DNA from: JBBQVO01 sp038211505
GTDB taxonomy: Bacteria > Chloroflexota > Dehalococcoidia > DSTF01 > JACRBR01
Direction of reading: 5' to 3'
DNA length: 20,329 nucleotides
Assembly: GCA_038211505.1 (NCBI GenBank)
Contig: JBBQVO010000042.1
Location: forward strand, 1 to 20,329
Under the pieces are notes generated by a model, which saw only the letters and a list, made by a program, of their open reading frames with translations, had not been told where the DNA came from and ran no database searches. The translations under genes were made by a program, and so were the position numbers. Below are positions 1-7,300 of this stretch, in pieces. The first letter of the stretch is position 1; every line of letters starts with the position of its first letter.

Positions 1-1068
1 GGCTGCCGCATCGCCGGGCTCGGGCACTACCTGCCGGAACGCATCGTCACCAACTTCGAACTCGAGAAGACGGTCGAGACCTCCGACCAGTGGATCCGCG
101 ATCGCACCGGCATCGCCGAGCGGCACGTCGCCGCTCCCGACGAGACGTCGAGCTCGCTCGGTCTGCGCGCCGCTCAGATGGCGCTGGACGACGCCGGCAT
201 CCGCGCCGAAGATCTCGATCTGGTGATCGGCGCGACGACGACGCCGGACGGCCTCTTCCCGTCGGTCGCGTCGCTGATCCAGAACGCACTCGGCGCGTCG
301 CACGCCGGCGCGTTCGATGTCAACGCGGCGTGCGTCGGCTTTCTGTCGGCATTCTCGACGGCGATGCAGTTCATCGCGACGGGCACATGCGAGCGCGTGC
401 TCGTCGTCGGCACGGAAGTGCTGTCGCGCATCGTCAACTGGCAGGATCGTAATACGTGCGTGCTGTTCGGCGATGGCGCCGGCGCCGTCGTGCTCGAGGC
501 GGCGCCATTCGGCGGGCCGAAGGCGATCACGCTCCGCAGCGACGGCTCGAAGAAGCTCTGGCTCTACGCCGAAGGCCCGTGCGGCCCGCGCGACGCCGAC
601 GGCAACGGCGCGCCGCCGCACCTCTGCATGATCAACATGGATGGCCCGGCGCTCTTCAAGTTCGGCGTGCACGCCATGTCGGACGTTGTGCGATCAGTCG
701 TCGCCAAAGCTGGTCTGACGATCGATGACATCGATCTGCTGGTGCCGCACCAGGCGAACCTGCGGATCATCCAGGGCACCGCGAAGATGCTCGGCATCCC
801 GATCGAGAAGTCGCTCGTGACGGTGCACAAGTACGGCAACACATCGTCGGCGTCGATCCCGATCGCGCTCAGCGAGGCGCAGCGGGAAGGACGGCTGCAC
901 GAGGGCGACATGATGGCGATCTGCTCGTTCGGCGGCGGCCTGTCATGGGGCGCGATCCTGCTCGAGTACTCGCGCACGGGTCTGCCGCCTGTTGGCGGCG
1001 ACGGGGATCCACGAAGGGCCACAAAGGAGCACGAAGGGGTTGGCGAGATCGCCGCTCGTAGCTCTTAG
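1..1068 (+). CDS. fabH: 3-oxoacyl-ACP synthase III (FabH), 5' partial
   Basis: Beta-ketoacyl-ACP synthase III normally condenses an acyl-CoA primer with malonyl-ACP to start type II fatty acid synthesis in the cytosol. The reading frame is open from the first base, where the text GCRIAGLGHYLPERIVTN is the usual start of the FabH fold, so only a few N-terminal residues are missing. The catalytic triad is visible: Cys in DVNAACVGF (codon 331-333), His in VPHQANLRI (748-750) and Asn in HKYGNTSSAS (838-840). The family normally ends just after FGGGLSWGAILLEY. Here about 30 more residues follow, and their DNA (1009-1039) is a CACGAAGG-type repeat, so the tail is probably not functional. The product is clear; whether the primer is acetyl-CoA or a branched acyl-CoA cannot be told. 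Confidence 0.95.
   Translation, partial: GCRIAGLGHYLPERIVTNFELEKTVETSDQWIRDRTGIAERHVAAPDETSSSLGLRAAQMALDDAGIRAEDLDLVIGATTTPDGLFPSVASLIQNALGASHAGAFDVNAACVGFLSAFSTAMQFIATGTCERVLVVGTEVLSRIVNWQDRNTCVLFGDGAGAVVLEAAPFGGPKAITLRSDGSKKLWLYAEGPCGPRDADGNGAPPHLCMINMDGPALFKFGVHAMSDVVRSVVAKAGLTIDDIDLLVPHQANLRIIQGTAKMLGIPIEKSLVTVHKYGNTSSASIPIALSEAQREGRLHEGDMMAICSFGGGLSWGAILLEYSRTGLPPVGGDGDPRRATKEHEGVGEIAARSS
1009..1039 (+). repeat. CACGAAGG-type short tandem repeat inside the fabH 3' end
   Basis: Three imperfect copies of a CACGAAGGnn/CACAAAGGnn decamer follow one another. Text of this type is normally intergenic in such genomes. Here it is translated as part of the extra C-terminal tail of FabH before the TAG at 1066-1068. 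Confidence 0.6.
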
Positions 1069-1091
1069 ACGGATAGTTCGCAACCAACAGC

Positions 1092-1640
1092 ATGAAACTC
1101 ATCTTTCTCTATGGGCCGCCGGCCGTCGGGAAGTTGACGGTGGCGACGGAACTGGGACGGTTGACGTCGTTCGCGGTGTTCGACAATCACCTGAGCCTCG
1201 ATTGTGTGCTGCCTGTTTTCGGCTTCGGCACGCCGCCGCTCGTCAAGCTGGTGGGCCGCATCCGGCTTGATGTGATCGAAGAAGCGGCGCGCGAGGGCGT
1301 CGACTTGATCTTCACGTTTGTCTATGCGCATCCCGGCGATCTGCCGTTCGTCGAGGAGGTCTGCGGCCGCGTGACGGCGCACGGCGGCGAGGTCTGCTTC
1401 GTGCAGCTCACGTGCGCGGCTGCGACGCAGGAGCAACGCGTCGAGGCCCCCGATCGATCGCGGCGACAGAAGACGCGCTCCGTCGAGCTCGTGCGCGAAT
1501 TGAACACAACGCACGATCTCGTGACGCCGGTCGGCGGACGGGAGAGTCTCACGATCGACAACACCGACGTCGCGCCGGCGGAGGTGGCGGCGCGGATCAT
1601 CGCGCACTACGATCTTCCGATCCGCGTGACATCGGAGTAG
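1092..1640 (+). CDS. P-loop kinase-like ATPase, tandem copy 1
   Basis: A 182-residue cytosolic protein starting with MKLIFLYGPPAVGKLTVATEL. The Walker A motif GPPAVGKLT (residues 8-16) directly after the first beta strand is typical of small nucleotide or metabolite kinases, and such proteins are usually annotated as AAA-family ATPase or shikimate-kinase-like. Other marked blocks are FDNHLSLD, the hydrophobic strand GVDLIFTFVYAHP, and SLTIDNT near the C-terminus. The substrate is unknown. The gene starts 23 bases after fabH and is followed after 109 bases by a paralog of identical length. No strong Shine-Dalgarno sequence precedes the ATG. The P-loop fold is secure and a kinase role is inferred. 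Confidence 0.85.
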   Translation: MKLIFLYGPPAVGKLTVATELGRLTSFAVFDNHLSLDCVLPVFGFGTPPLVKLVGRIRLDVIEEAAREGVDLIFTFVYAHPGDLPFVEEVCGRVTAHGGEVCFVQLTCAAATQEQRVEAPDRSRRQKTRSVELVRELNTTHDLVTPVGGRESLTIDNTDVAPAEVAARIIAHYDLPIRVTSE

Positions 1641-1689
1641 ACATATGGAGATGTGTGCCGAGCAAGCAGCCTGATCGCTGGCCGAGCAC

Positions 1690-1711
1690 GGGCGGCCACG
1701 CGGGGCCGCCC
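1690..1711. repeat. GC-rich palindrome of the TAGGGGCG-type dispersed repeat
   Basis: Arms GGGCGGCC (1690-1697) and GGCCGCCC (1704-1711) pair perfectly around a 6-base loop, followed by CCTACA. The opposite strand therefore reads TGTAGGGGCGGCC, the same family of text seen near 2356, 14308 and 15249. It lies between the two P-loop paralogs and has no T tract, so it is not a standard intrinsic terminator. Confidence 0.65.
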
Positions 1712-1749
1712 CTACATGACGTTCGGTCACTTCGTAAGCGCATGACAAC

Positions 1750-2298
1750 ATGAAACTCATCTTCATCTATGGGCCGCCGGCCGTCGGGAAGCTGACCGTG
1801 GCGACGGAGCTGGGACACATCACGGGCTTCGGCGTGTTCGATGATCATCTCAGCATCGATTCGCTTCTGCCGGTGTTCGGCTCGCTGCCGAAGTCGCGCG
1901 ACAAGCTGGTGGAGCAGATCCGGCTCGCCGTGATCGAGGAAGCGGCGCGCGTGGGCGTCGATCTGATCTTTACGTTCGTGTACGCGCACCCGGAGGACAT
2001 CCCCTACGTCGACCGCATATGGGCGGCAGTTGAGCGACATGGTGGAGTGACGTGTCCGGTCCAGATCGTGTGCAGCTCAGCCGCGCAGCATGCGCGCGTG
2101 GTTCACGTTGATCGGGCGCGGTTCAAGCGCGTGAATTCGGTGGAGATTGTGCGCGAGTGGGATGCGCGCCACGAGCTGCGCACCGTCATCCCCGATCGTG
2201 CGAGTCTGACGATCGATAACACCGAAATGGCTCCCGCGGACGTCGCTTTGCGGATTGCGCAGCATTGTCAGCTGCCGATCGAAGACGCAGGCGTGTAA
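1750..2298 (+). CDS. P-loop kinase-like ATPase, tandem copy 2
   Basis: A 182-residue paralog of the preceding gene. The two align without gaps over their length at roughly 60% identity by hand count. Walker A GPPAVGKLT, VFDDHLSID, GVDLIFTFVYAHP and SLTIDNT are all kept, while the region after residue 95 and the C-terminal tail differ most. The first 66 bases of the two genes differ at only about five positions, far closer than the rest, which suggests a recent duplication with later divergence or gene conversion at the 5' end. Two functional P-loops imply both copies are active, perhaps on different substrates. The substrate is unknown. Confidence 0.85.
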   Translation: MKLIFIYGPPAVGKLTVATELGHITGFGVFDDHLSIDSLLPVFGSLPKSRDKLVEQIRLAVIEEAARVGVDLIFTFVYAHPEDIPYVDRIWAAVERHGGVTCPVQIVCSSAAQHARVVHVDRARFKRVNSVEIVREWDARHELRTVIPDRASLTIDNTEMAPADVALRIAQHCQLPIEDAGV

Positions 2299-2355
2299 GC
2301 GCGGTCGGCGACGGGTCGATCGCAGTGAGGAAGATGGGGCATCGGCTCTGCGACC

Positions 2356-2376
2356 GGGCGCGGCGAGCAGCGCCCC
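2356..2376. repeat. 21-base dispersed palindromic repeat, copy 1
   Basis: GGGCGC and GCGCCC flank an 8-base loop. The 21-base string is the exact reverse complement of 15251-15271, about 12.9 kb away. It lies in the 166-base gap before the acyl-CoA dehydrogenase gene. Confidence 0.7.
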
Positions 2377-2452
2377 GACATCTAACGTGTTCGGGTGACT
2401 CGGACGGGCCCTCGCAAAGACACGGCGTGAGATCGCGCCACCAATGACGAGT

Positions 2453-2457
2453 AGGAG
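2453..2457 (+). promoter_or_regulatory. Shine-Dalgarno AGGAG deciding the start at 2465
   Basis: AGGAG lies 7 bases before the ATG at 2465. The in-frame ATG at 2444 has no such site and would add only seven residues, so 2465 is preferred. Confidence 0.7.
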
Positions 2458-2464
2458 TACTGCG

Positions 2465-3715
2465 ATGAACTTCGAACTGCAGCCGACGACTGAGACCGGC
2501 AAGCGCTATGTGGCGCTGATGGAGGAGCACGCGGCGGATTTTGCGACGCGGGCGGCGGCACACGACCGCGACGGCAGCTTTCCGTTCGAGAACATCGAGG
2601 CGATGCAGAAGTCAGGGTGCATGGCGGTGCCGGTGCCGGCGGCGTTCGGCGGCCTCGGCGTCGAGTCGGTGCTCGACATGATGATCGGCATGAGCCGGCT
2701 GGGGCGCGGCGACGCCTCGACCGCCATCGCCTCGAACATGCACATCGCCGTGGCGGGAGCGATGACGCGCCTGCACCGCGCGGCGATCGCCAACGGAGAG
2801 ACGGACCGCGCGGCGTTGCTGGCCGGGCTGCTCGGCGCCATCGGCGCGGCGCAGGTCGTCACCTGCTTCCCGTCGACAGAGCCGGGGACCGATATCTCGT
2901 CGCCGTTCACCGAGGCGACGCCCGTCGACGGCGGCTTCCACCTCAACGGCTTGAAGATATTCGGGACGCTCTCGCCCGTCGCGCAGCTGTTTCTTCCGAA
3001 CGTGCGCATTGCGCGCGGCGACGGGAGCTATCGCATCGCCACGGCGATCGTGCCGCGCGGCACGCCCGGGATGACGATCAACGACGACTGGGACGCACTG
3101 GGCATGCGCTCATCGGGCAGCAACAGCATCACATTCAAGGACTGCTTCGTCGCGCCGGGCGGGCTGTTCGATCAGCCGGATGAGTGGGGCGTGCTCGCCA
3201 CCGGCTTTCTCGAACTGGCGCTGTTCGGCAACCTCGCGCTCGTATCGGTATTCCTCGGCGTGGCTGAGCAGGCGCGCGATCTCGCGGTTGCGGCTCTGAC
3301 ATCGCGGAAGAAGGGGAAGGCCGGCAAGATGCTCGCCGAGCGCATCCCGATCCAGCAGATCATCGGCGAGATCGAGATCGAGATCGCGTCCATGCGGGCG
3401 ATCATCGAGCGCACCGGCCACGTGGCCGATGCCTATTTCGCGCAGTATCTGCCGGGGCAGGCGCCCGTCGCCGAGGCGCATGCGGTGTTCAAGGAGTTCC
3501 AGGCGATGAAGTGGGTGGTGAATCACGGCGCCATCCGCGTCGTCGATCACGCCATGACGGCGTGCGGTGGCAATGCCTACACGAGCGGAAACGCGCTGTC
3601 GCGACTATATCGCGACGTGCGCGCCGGGCCGTTCATGCAGCCGTTCGCGCCGTACGAGGCGCTCGAGTACGTCGGCAAGATCGCGCTGGGGCTCGAGCCT
3701 GCGCTGGATCGATAA
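2465..3715 (+). CDS. Acyl-CoA dehydrogenase family flavoprotein
   Basis: A 416-residue FAD enzyme of the acyl-CoA dehydrogenase superfamily, whose typical members remove two hydrogens from an acyl-CoA and pass electrons to ETF. In order: an N-terminal helical domain, the FAD-contact block FPSTEPGTDISS (canonical TEPxxGSD), a middle beta domain with GLKIFGT and DALGMRSSGSNSITFKDCFV, and a C-terminal helical domain with the signature ACGGNAYTSGNALSRLYRDVRAG. The C-terminal APYEALEYVGK may align with the catalytic YEG segment of classical dehydrogenases, but this is uncertain. Some relatives in this superfamily are monooxygenases or other oxidoreductases, so the substrate is left open. The gene appears to stand alone. 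Confidence 0.85.
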   Translation: MNFELQPTTETGKRYVALMEEHAADFATRAAAHDRDGSFPFENIEAMQKSGCMAVPVPAAFGGLGVESVLDMMIGMSRLGRGDASTAIASNMHIAVAGAMTRLHRAAIANGETDRAALLAGLLGAIGAAQVVTCFPSTEPGTDISSPFTEATPVDGGFHLNGLKIFGTLSPVAQLFLPNVRIARGDGSYRIATAIVPRGTPGMTINDDWDALGMRSSGSNSITFKDCFVAPGGLFDQPDEWGVLATGFLELALFGNLALVSVFLGVAEQARDLAVAALTSRKKGKAGKMLAERIPIQQIIGEIEIEIASMRAIIERTGHVADAYFAQYLPGQAPVAEAHAVFKEFQAMKWVVNHGAIRVVDHAMTACGGNAYTSGNALSRLYRDVRAGPFMQPFAPYEALEYVGKIALGLEPALDR

Positions 3716-3759
3716 ACGCGGCAGGTGCATAGCCGCCGAGAACCACCACCGCTACCACG

Positions 3760-4221
3760 CTACGCAGCGGCGGCCTTCGCCATGAGTTGCTTCTTGCGGG
3801 CGGCCATCTGATCGCCTAGCTCGTTGACCTTGTCGTCGCCGAGGGTCTTGCGCGCGTCGGGGAGCAGCTCCTCTTCTTCTTCCTTGATGTGATGCTCGAC
3901 GTTCTCGGTCATGACTTTGAACTTCGGGTTGAAGGTCTCGTCCTTCGACGTCATCGCCTGCATCTCGGCAATCAGCGTCTTGACGACGTGGTGCTCCTCG
4001 AGGCCCTCGGCGACGAGATCGGTCTCGTCGTCGTCACCTGCGGCGTCGACGGCGGGGTAGAAGATTTCTTCTTCGAGGGCCGTGTGGACTTCGAGCTCCA
4101 TGAAGACTTCATCGGCGATCTTCTGTTTGCCGACGTAGGCCTCGTCGCCGAGCTTCTCGAAGTCGCGGAACATCGCCTTGACCTTCTTGTGGTCGTCCAA
4201 CAGCATCTTGATCGCGTCCAT
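3760..4221 (-). CDS. Hemerythrin HHE cation-binding domain protein
   Basis: A 153-residue all-helical protein on the minus strand. Metal-ligand positions of an HHE four-helix bundle are visible: His11 in LLDDHKKV, His46 and Glu50 in EVHTALEEEIFYP, His77/78 in LEEHHVVK, and His110/111 with Glu115 in VEHHIKEEEEELLP. Such proteins bind a di-iron centre and are linked to O2, NO or oxidative stress sensing or iron handling. The chosen ATG (complement of 4219-4221) is preceded by AAAGG nine bases upstream; the open frame extends further to 4332, but that extension lacks family similarity. It is oppositely oriented to its neighbours, so it is a single-gene unit. The function beyond iron binding is inferred. 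Confidence 0.88.
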   Translation of the reverse strand: MDAIKMLLDDHKKVKAMFRDFEKLGDEAYVGKQKIADEVFMELEVHTALEEEIFYPAVDAAGDDDETDLVAEGLEEHHVVKTLIAEMQAMTSKDETFNPKFKVMTENVEHHIKEEEEELLPDARKTLGDDKVNELGDQMAARKKQLMAKAAAA

Positions 4222-4402
4222 GTGTCGCCGCCTTTCTGCGTCGTTGTCGTGGTGATTCTTCGCGGCCAGCATGGCACGACCGCCGTCTCGGCAGGCTGCA
4301 CGGCCGACAGCGCTGCACATCAGAAACATCACAATGCTTCGCCCGGTCGTAAGTTGGCGACCGACGTGGTTGGATCGCGGCCTGTACTCGCTTGGTGAGT
4401 TT

Positions 4403-4465
4403 CGTAGGGACGTGGCTTTAGCCCCGTCCGAGCTGTGTGGACGGAGCTAAAGCTACGTCCCTACG
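4403..4465. repeat. Long imperfect inverted repeat, 27-base arms
   Basis: Arms 4403-4429 and 4439-4465 are complementary at 25 of 27 positions around a 9-base loop. Each outer end reads CGTAGGGACGT. The element looks like a mobile palindromic (REP/MITE-like) repeat and would form a very stable hairpin in RNA from either strand. It has no T run, so termination is possible but unproven. Confidence 0.8.
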
Positions 4466-4553
4466 ATCTCGGTCGATGCTGGCGCCGTGACCGCCCCGCA
4501 CTCCCGGCCGATGCCCCGATCGTCGCCGCGCAGTCGATGCCGTCCCACCCAAA

Positions 4554-4570
4554 CCTCTGTGCCTCTGTGG
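4554..4570. repeat. CCTCTGTG short tandem repeat
   Basis: CCTCTGTGCCTCTGTGG is two direct copies of CCTCTGTG. The opposite strand reads CCACAGAGGCACAGAGG, a text also glimpsed at 12129-12137. It appears to be a dispersed intergenic element. Confidence 0.55.
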
Positions 4571-4597
4571 TGAATTCCGTCGCGCGATGTGTGCGCG

Positions 4598-4603
4598 TAC
4601 AGT
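4598..4603 (+). promoter_or_regulatory. Candidate -10 element (TACAGT) of a leaderless gene
   Basis: TACAGT fits the TAnnnT -10 pattern and ends six bases before the ATG at 4610, so transcription would begin at or next to the start codon. No Shine-Dalgarno sequence is present, which agrees with leaderless translation. Confidence 0.45.
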
Positions 4604-4609
4604 GCGGCG

Positions 4610-5314
4610 ATGGATGCGACGCAGATTGCGGAGCGGGAGCGGCAGCTGGCGGGGTCGTGGTGGCGGCGGCGGAAGCTTACGGTGCCTGGGCAGATGCTGG
4701 CGAACACGCCGGTATATTCGCTGCCGGGCGAAATGCTGATGCAGGCGGATCATCGCGTGCTGGAGATCGGCTGCGCGACGGGCAGCCGGTTGCTGCTGTT
4801 CGATCAGAAGCTGAAGTTCCAGCATGTGTCGGCGGCCGGCGTCGAGCCTTCGGCGATGCTGGCGCGGCGCGCGGGCGCGGCGTTCGTCACTGCGGTGCGG
4901 CCACTCAACGCGGTCATCGCAGACCCGGGGGCGCTGCCGTTCGCAGATGGCGTCTTCGATGTCGCGCTGTGCGACGATCTTTTGCGCTTTCTCGACGTGC
5001 GGGGCGCGCAGGCGGCGCTGCGGGAGGCGGCGCGCGTGTTGAAGCCGGGGTCGTTGCTGCTGGCCTGGGATCTGGCGCCGCCGGACGGGCGCTTTCGCTG
5101 GTGGCAGCGCTTCTGGCTACGCGGGTACGGCGGCCGCATCGCCAGCGAGAAGAGTTTGATGTCGCTCGCCGAACGCAGCGGCTTTTCATACACACGCGAA
5201 GCCGGACTGCGGCCGTGGTTAGCGCCGCCGATCCCCCGCGCATCGTTCATCGCCGCGACGCTAAAGCCGGGCTGGCGCCGCGAAGGCAATAACCTGATAC
5301 CACCCGATCCGTGA
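4610..5314 (+). CDS. Class I SAM-dependent methyltransferase
   Basis: A 234-residue cytosolic methyltransferase with a Rossmann-like fold. Motif I is VLEIGCATGSRLL (about residues 50-62), the acidic end of strand 2 is in GVEPSAM, and later motifs are ALPFADGVFDVALCDDLLRFLD and AARVLKPGSLLLAWDL. This order is typical of the Methyltransf_11/UbiE-like group acting on small molecules or lipids. The Trp- and Arg-rich start (SWWRRRKL) and the C-terminal RFRWWQRFWLRGYGG may contact a membrane or a hydrophobic substrate. The substrate is not identifiable. The ATG at 4610 is preferred; an in-frame GTG at 4589 would add seven residues. Confidence 0.85.
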   Translation: MDATQIAERERQLAGSWWRRRKLTVPGQMLANTPVYSLPGEMLMQADHRVLEIGCATGSRLLLFDQKLKFQHVSAAGVEPSAMLARRAGAAFVTAVRPLNAVIADPGALPFADGVFDVALCDDLLRFLDVRGAQAALREAARVLKPGSLLLAWDLAPPDGRFRWWQRFWLRGYGGRIASEKSLMSLAERSGFSYTREAGLRPWLAPPIPRASFIAATLKPGWRREGNNLIPPDP

Positions 5315-5527
5315 GACTCCTCTGAGACCCGGAACGCCCACACGGACGACCTCGTACGCGCCGCTCGTCGCGCGCATTGCGCCGCTTTGTCGTGAGCATT
5401 GCGCATCCATCTCCGTCGAAAGGCTGAGGCGTGACAGTACGCAATAACTAGGCGTGATCAGGCCATTTGTGCGAGTCGAAATCGCCTCCGTCGCGGGACA
5501 ATGAGTCCATAAGCGGCATGACGAAGC

Positions 5528-5533
5528 AGGAGG
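5528..5533 (+). promoter_or_regulatory. Shine-Dalgarno AGGAGG for the PAP2 gene
   Basis: A perfect AGGAGG lies six bases before the ATG at 5540 and supports that start over the second in-frame ATG at 5546. Confidence 0.75.
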
Positions 5534-5539
5534 CGCGCG

Positions 5540-6406
5540 ATGACGATGGCGATGCAGAACCGGCAACCAATGTGGCTGGAAGGCCCTGCGTACGGGCGGC
5601 TTTACCGCCGACCGTCGTCGAGTCACCGATCGCTTTCGCGGGCGGCGCATGCGGTTCGCTCGTCGCGCGTCGGCGGGCAGATCGCGCTCGTCGTGGCGGC
5701 GTTCTTCGTGTACTTCGGGGTGCGCGGGCTGACGCAGGGCAGCCAGGTGCGCGCCGTCGATCACGCGCACAAGATCGTCGGGTTCGAGAAGTGGGTGGGG
5801 TTTTACTGGGAGCCCGCCATCCAGGACAAGCTCGTCACGCACCACTGGCTGGTGACGGCGGCGAACTGGATGTACATCTGGGGGCACTGGCCGCTGATCG
5901 CGTCGGTGGCGCTGTGGCTGGTGATCAAGCGGCCGGCGGCGTACTCGGTGTTCCGGAACGCTTTCTTCATCTCGGGGCTGATCGGCATCACGATCTTCGT
6001 GCTGTTCCCGGTGGCGCCGCCGCGGCTCGCCGGCATCGGCCTGATCGACACCGTGACGTTGCACTCGAACTCGTATCGGGTGATGCAGCCGCCGGCGTTC
6101 GTCAACCAGTACGCGGCCGTGCCGAGCCTGCACTTCGGCTGGGACCTGCTGATCGGCATCGCGCTGGTGACGCAGTCGCGCTCGCTGCCGGTGCGCGTGT
6201 TCGGAGCGATCGTGCCGCTGATGATGGCATCGGCTATCGTCCTGACAGCGAACCACTACATCTTCGATGCGATGGCCGGCGGCGTCGTGGCGCTGACCGG
6301 ATTGGGCATCTCGATGGCGATGCACCGGCTCGCTGCGCGGCATATGCCCGCCGGAGAGCACGGCGAAGCGACAAGCGGCGGACGGGAGTTGATGCGCGCT
6401 GCCTGA
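5540..6406 (+). CDS. PAP2-superfamily integral membrane phosphatase/transferase
   Basis: A 288-residue membrane protein with about six hydrophobic segments (around residues 45-63, 107-129, 140-159, 200-211, 218-236 and 243-260). The catalytic blocks are VPSLHFGWDLL (His198) and ANHYIFDAMAGG (His239 and Asp243). These match the PAP2_3 branch that includes inositol-phosphorylceramide synthase-like and other lipid phosphate-transferring enzymes. The role is probably phosphate-headgroup removal or transfer on a membrane lipid. The gene directly precedes a glycerophosphodiester phosphodiesterase-like frame that appears to overlap its stop, so both may act in phospholipid headgroup metabolism. Family is secure, substrate is not. 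Confidence 0.88.
   Translation: MTMAMQNRQPMWLEGPAYGRLYRRPSSSHRSLSRAAHAVRSSRVGGQIALVVAAFFVYFGVRGLTQGSQVRAVDHAHKIVGFEKWVGFYWEPAIQDKLVTHHWLVTAANWMYIWGHWPLIASVALWLVIKRPAAYSVFRNAFFISGLIGITIFVLFPVAPPRLAGIGLIDTVTLHSNSYRVMQPPAFVNQYAAVPSLHFGWDLLIGIALVTQSRSLPVRVFGAIVPLMMASAIVLTANHYIFDAMAGGVVALTGLGISMAMHRLAARHMPAGEHGEATSGGRELMRAA
6384..6388 (+). promoter_or_regulatory. Possible Shine-Dalgarno GGGAG for a non-canonical CTG start
   Basis: GGGAG inside the end of the PAP2 gene lies ten bases before CTG 6399, the only near-cognate NTG codon that keeps the catalytic N-terminus of the next gene. Confidence 0.35.
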
Positions 6407-7085
6407 GACGACGACGTTCCTCCCACCACATCGCCCGTGGGCGATCGCGCATCGCGCCGGCAACTCGCCGGCGCGTGCGCGCGTGGCCGAGGCGTCGGGC
6501 GCCGATGTGATCGAGCTCGATGTGTGGCTGCATCGAGGTCGCCTGGAAGTGCGGCACGAGAAGACGATGTGGGTCGTGCCGCTGTTGTGGGATCGTTGGA
6601 AGATCGCGCCTGGCTGGACGCCGCGCCTGCATCTCGACGAGTCGCTGCGTGAGATCGGCGACGGGCCGGCGGCGCTGATGCTCGATCTCAAAGGCAACGA
6701 TCTTCGGCTCCCGGCGGCGGCGCTCGCCGCCGTGACGGCGAGCGGCACTAGGCGGCGCATCGTCGTCTGCTCGCAAAACTGGCGGATGCTCGATGCGATC
6801 ACGGCGCGCAACGGCGTCGGCGTCTGGTACTCGATCGGCAAGCGATGGCGGTTGCGGGCGGTGCTCGAAGGGCGCGATCGGCCGCGCGGCGACGGCATCT
6901 CGATTCACCAGAAGTTCCTCGATACGCCGACGATATCAGCGCTACGAGCGGTCGCGCCGACGATCGTCACGTGGCCGGTCAACGATGAGGCGCGGCTGCG
7001 GGCGCTCGTCGAGTTAGGGGTCGCCGGGATGATCACCGATGAGGCTTCGATCATCGAAACGGTCGTGAGGGCGCGGGTGACCTGA
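6399..7085 (+). CDS. Glycerophosphodiester phosphodiesterase-like protein, start codon unclear
   Basis: Family members hydrolyse glycerophosphodiesters to glycerol-3-phosphate and an alcohol. The frame is open from just after the TGA at 6390-6392. It encodes IAHRAGN (catalytic His18-Arg19 counted from 6399), GADVIELDVWL (Glu39, Asp41) and GRLEVRHEKT (His53), then LMLDLKGN and a C-terminal TIVTWPVNDEARLRALVELGVAGMITD, the usual barrel end. The PENT motif of classical enzymes is shortened to NSPARA. The frame has no ATG, GTG or TTG before GTG 6483, which would delete the His-Arg motif. CTG 6399, overlapping the PAP2 stop by a few bases, is therefore proposed. Alternatives are an assembly error or a truncated, inactive gene. 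Confidence 0.75.
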   Translation: MPETTTFLPPHRPWAIAHRAGNSPARARVAEASGADVIELDVWLHRGRLEVRHEKTMWVVPLLWDRWKIAPGWTPRLHLDESLREIGDGPAALMLDLKGNDLRLPAAALAAVTASGTRRRIVVCSQNWRMLDAITARNGVGVWYSIGKRWRLRAVLEGRDRPRGDGISIHQKFLDTPTISALRAVAPTIVTWPVNDEARLRALVELGVAGMITDEASIIETVVRARVT

Positions 7086-7145
7086 TGGCTGGCTGACACG
7101 TCCGAAGGAGAGTGGGGCGGAACGAGACAGCGTCGGAGCTAACCC

Positions 7146-7167
7146 GCGCGGGCTGGAAAGCCCGCGC
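7146..7167. repeat. Palindrome GCGCGGGCT-GGAA-AGCCCGCGC
   Basis: A perfect 9-base-pair stem with a GGAA tetraloop, 60 bases after the phosphodiesterase-like gene. It could stabilise the 3' end of that message or be a dispersed palindromic repeat. No T tract follows it. Confidence 0.65.
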
Positions 7168-7278
7168 TACGAGTGAAACCAGTCTTCAGCCCGCCGCTGC
7201 CCGCGCGCCGATTCCGAAGGCGACTCGTCGACCCTGGCGAATCGCCGGACGACGAGAACCTCTGCTGGGTTGCGGGAC

Positions 7279-7300
7279 GCACGGCCGAGGGCGGCCGTGC
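7279..7300. repeat. Palindrome GCACGGCCG-AGGG-CGGCCGTGC
   Basis: A perfect 9-base-pair stem with a 4-base loop, of the same general type as the palindromes near 1690 and 7146. Confidence 0.6.

Larger units (their letters stand above)
4222..4609. other. Intergenic region with divergent promoters and repeats
   Basis: About 390 bases lie between the divergent hemerythrin and methyltransferase genes. The region holds the long inverted repeat at 4403-4465, a CCTCTGTG tandem pair at 4554-4570 and the -10-like TACAGT at 4598-4603. Open frames here show no recognisable protein. Confidence 0.6.

Noticed and set aside
2444..2464. Upstream start (ATG 2444) for the acyl-CoA dehydrogenase
   Set aside because: It has no ribosome binding site and adds seven residues without similarity, while ATG 2465 has AGGAG at good spacing.
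4403..4465. Intrinsic terminator
   Set aside because: The hairpin is strong but no T tract follows on either side, and it lies upstream of both flanking genes rather than after a gene end.
5261..6898. 545-residue open frame on the minus strand
   Set aside because: It lies antisense to the PAP2 and phosphodiesterase genes, is Arg/Pro/His-rich and has no family signature; it is a shadow of high-GC coding DNA.
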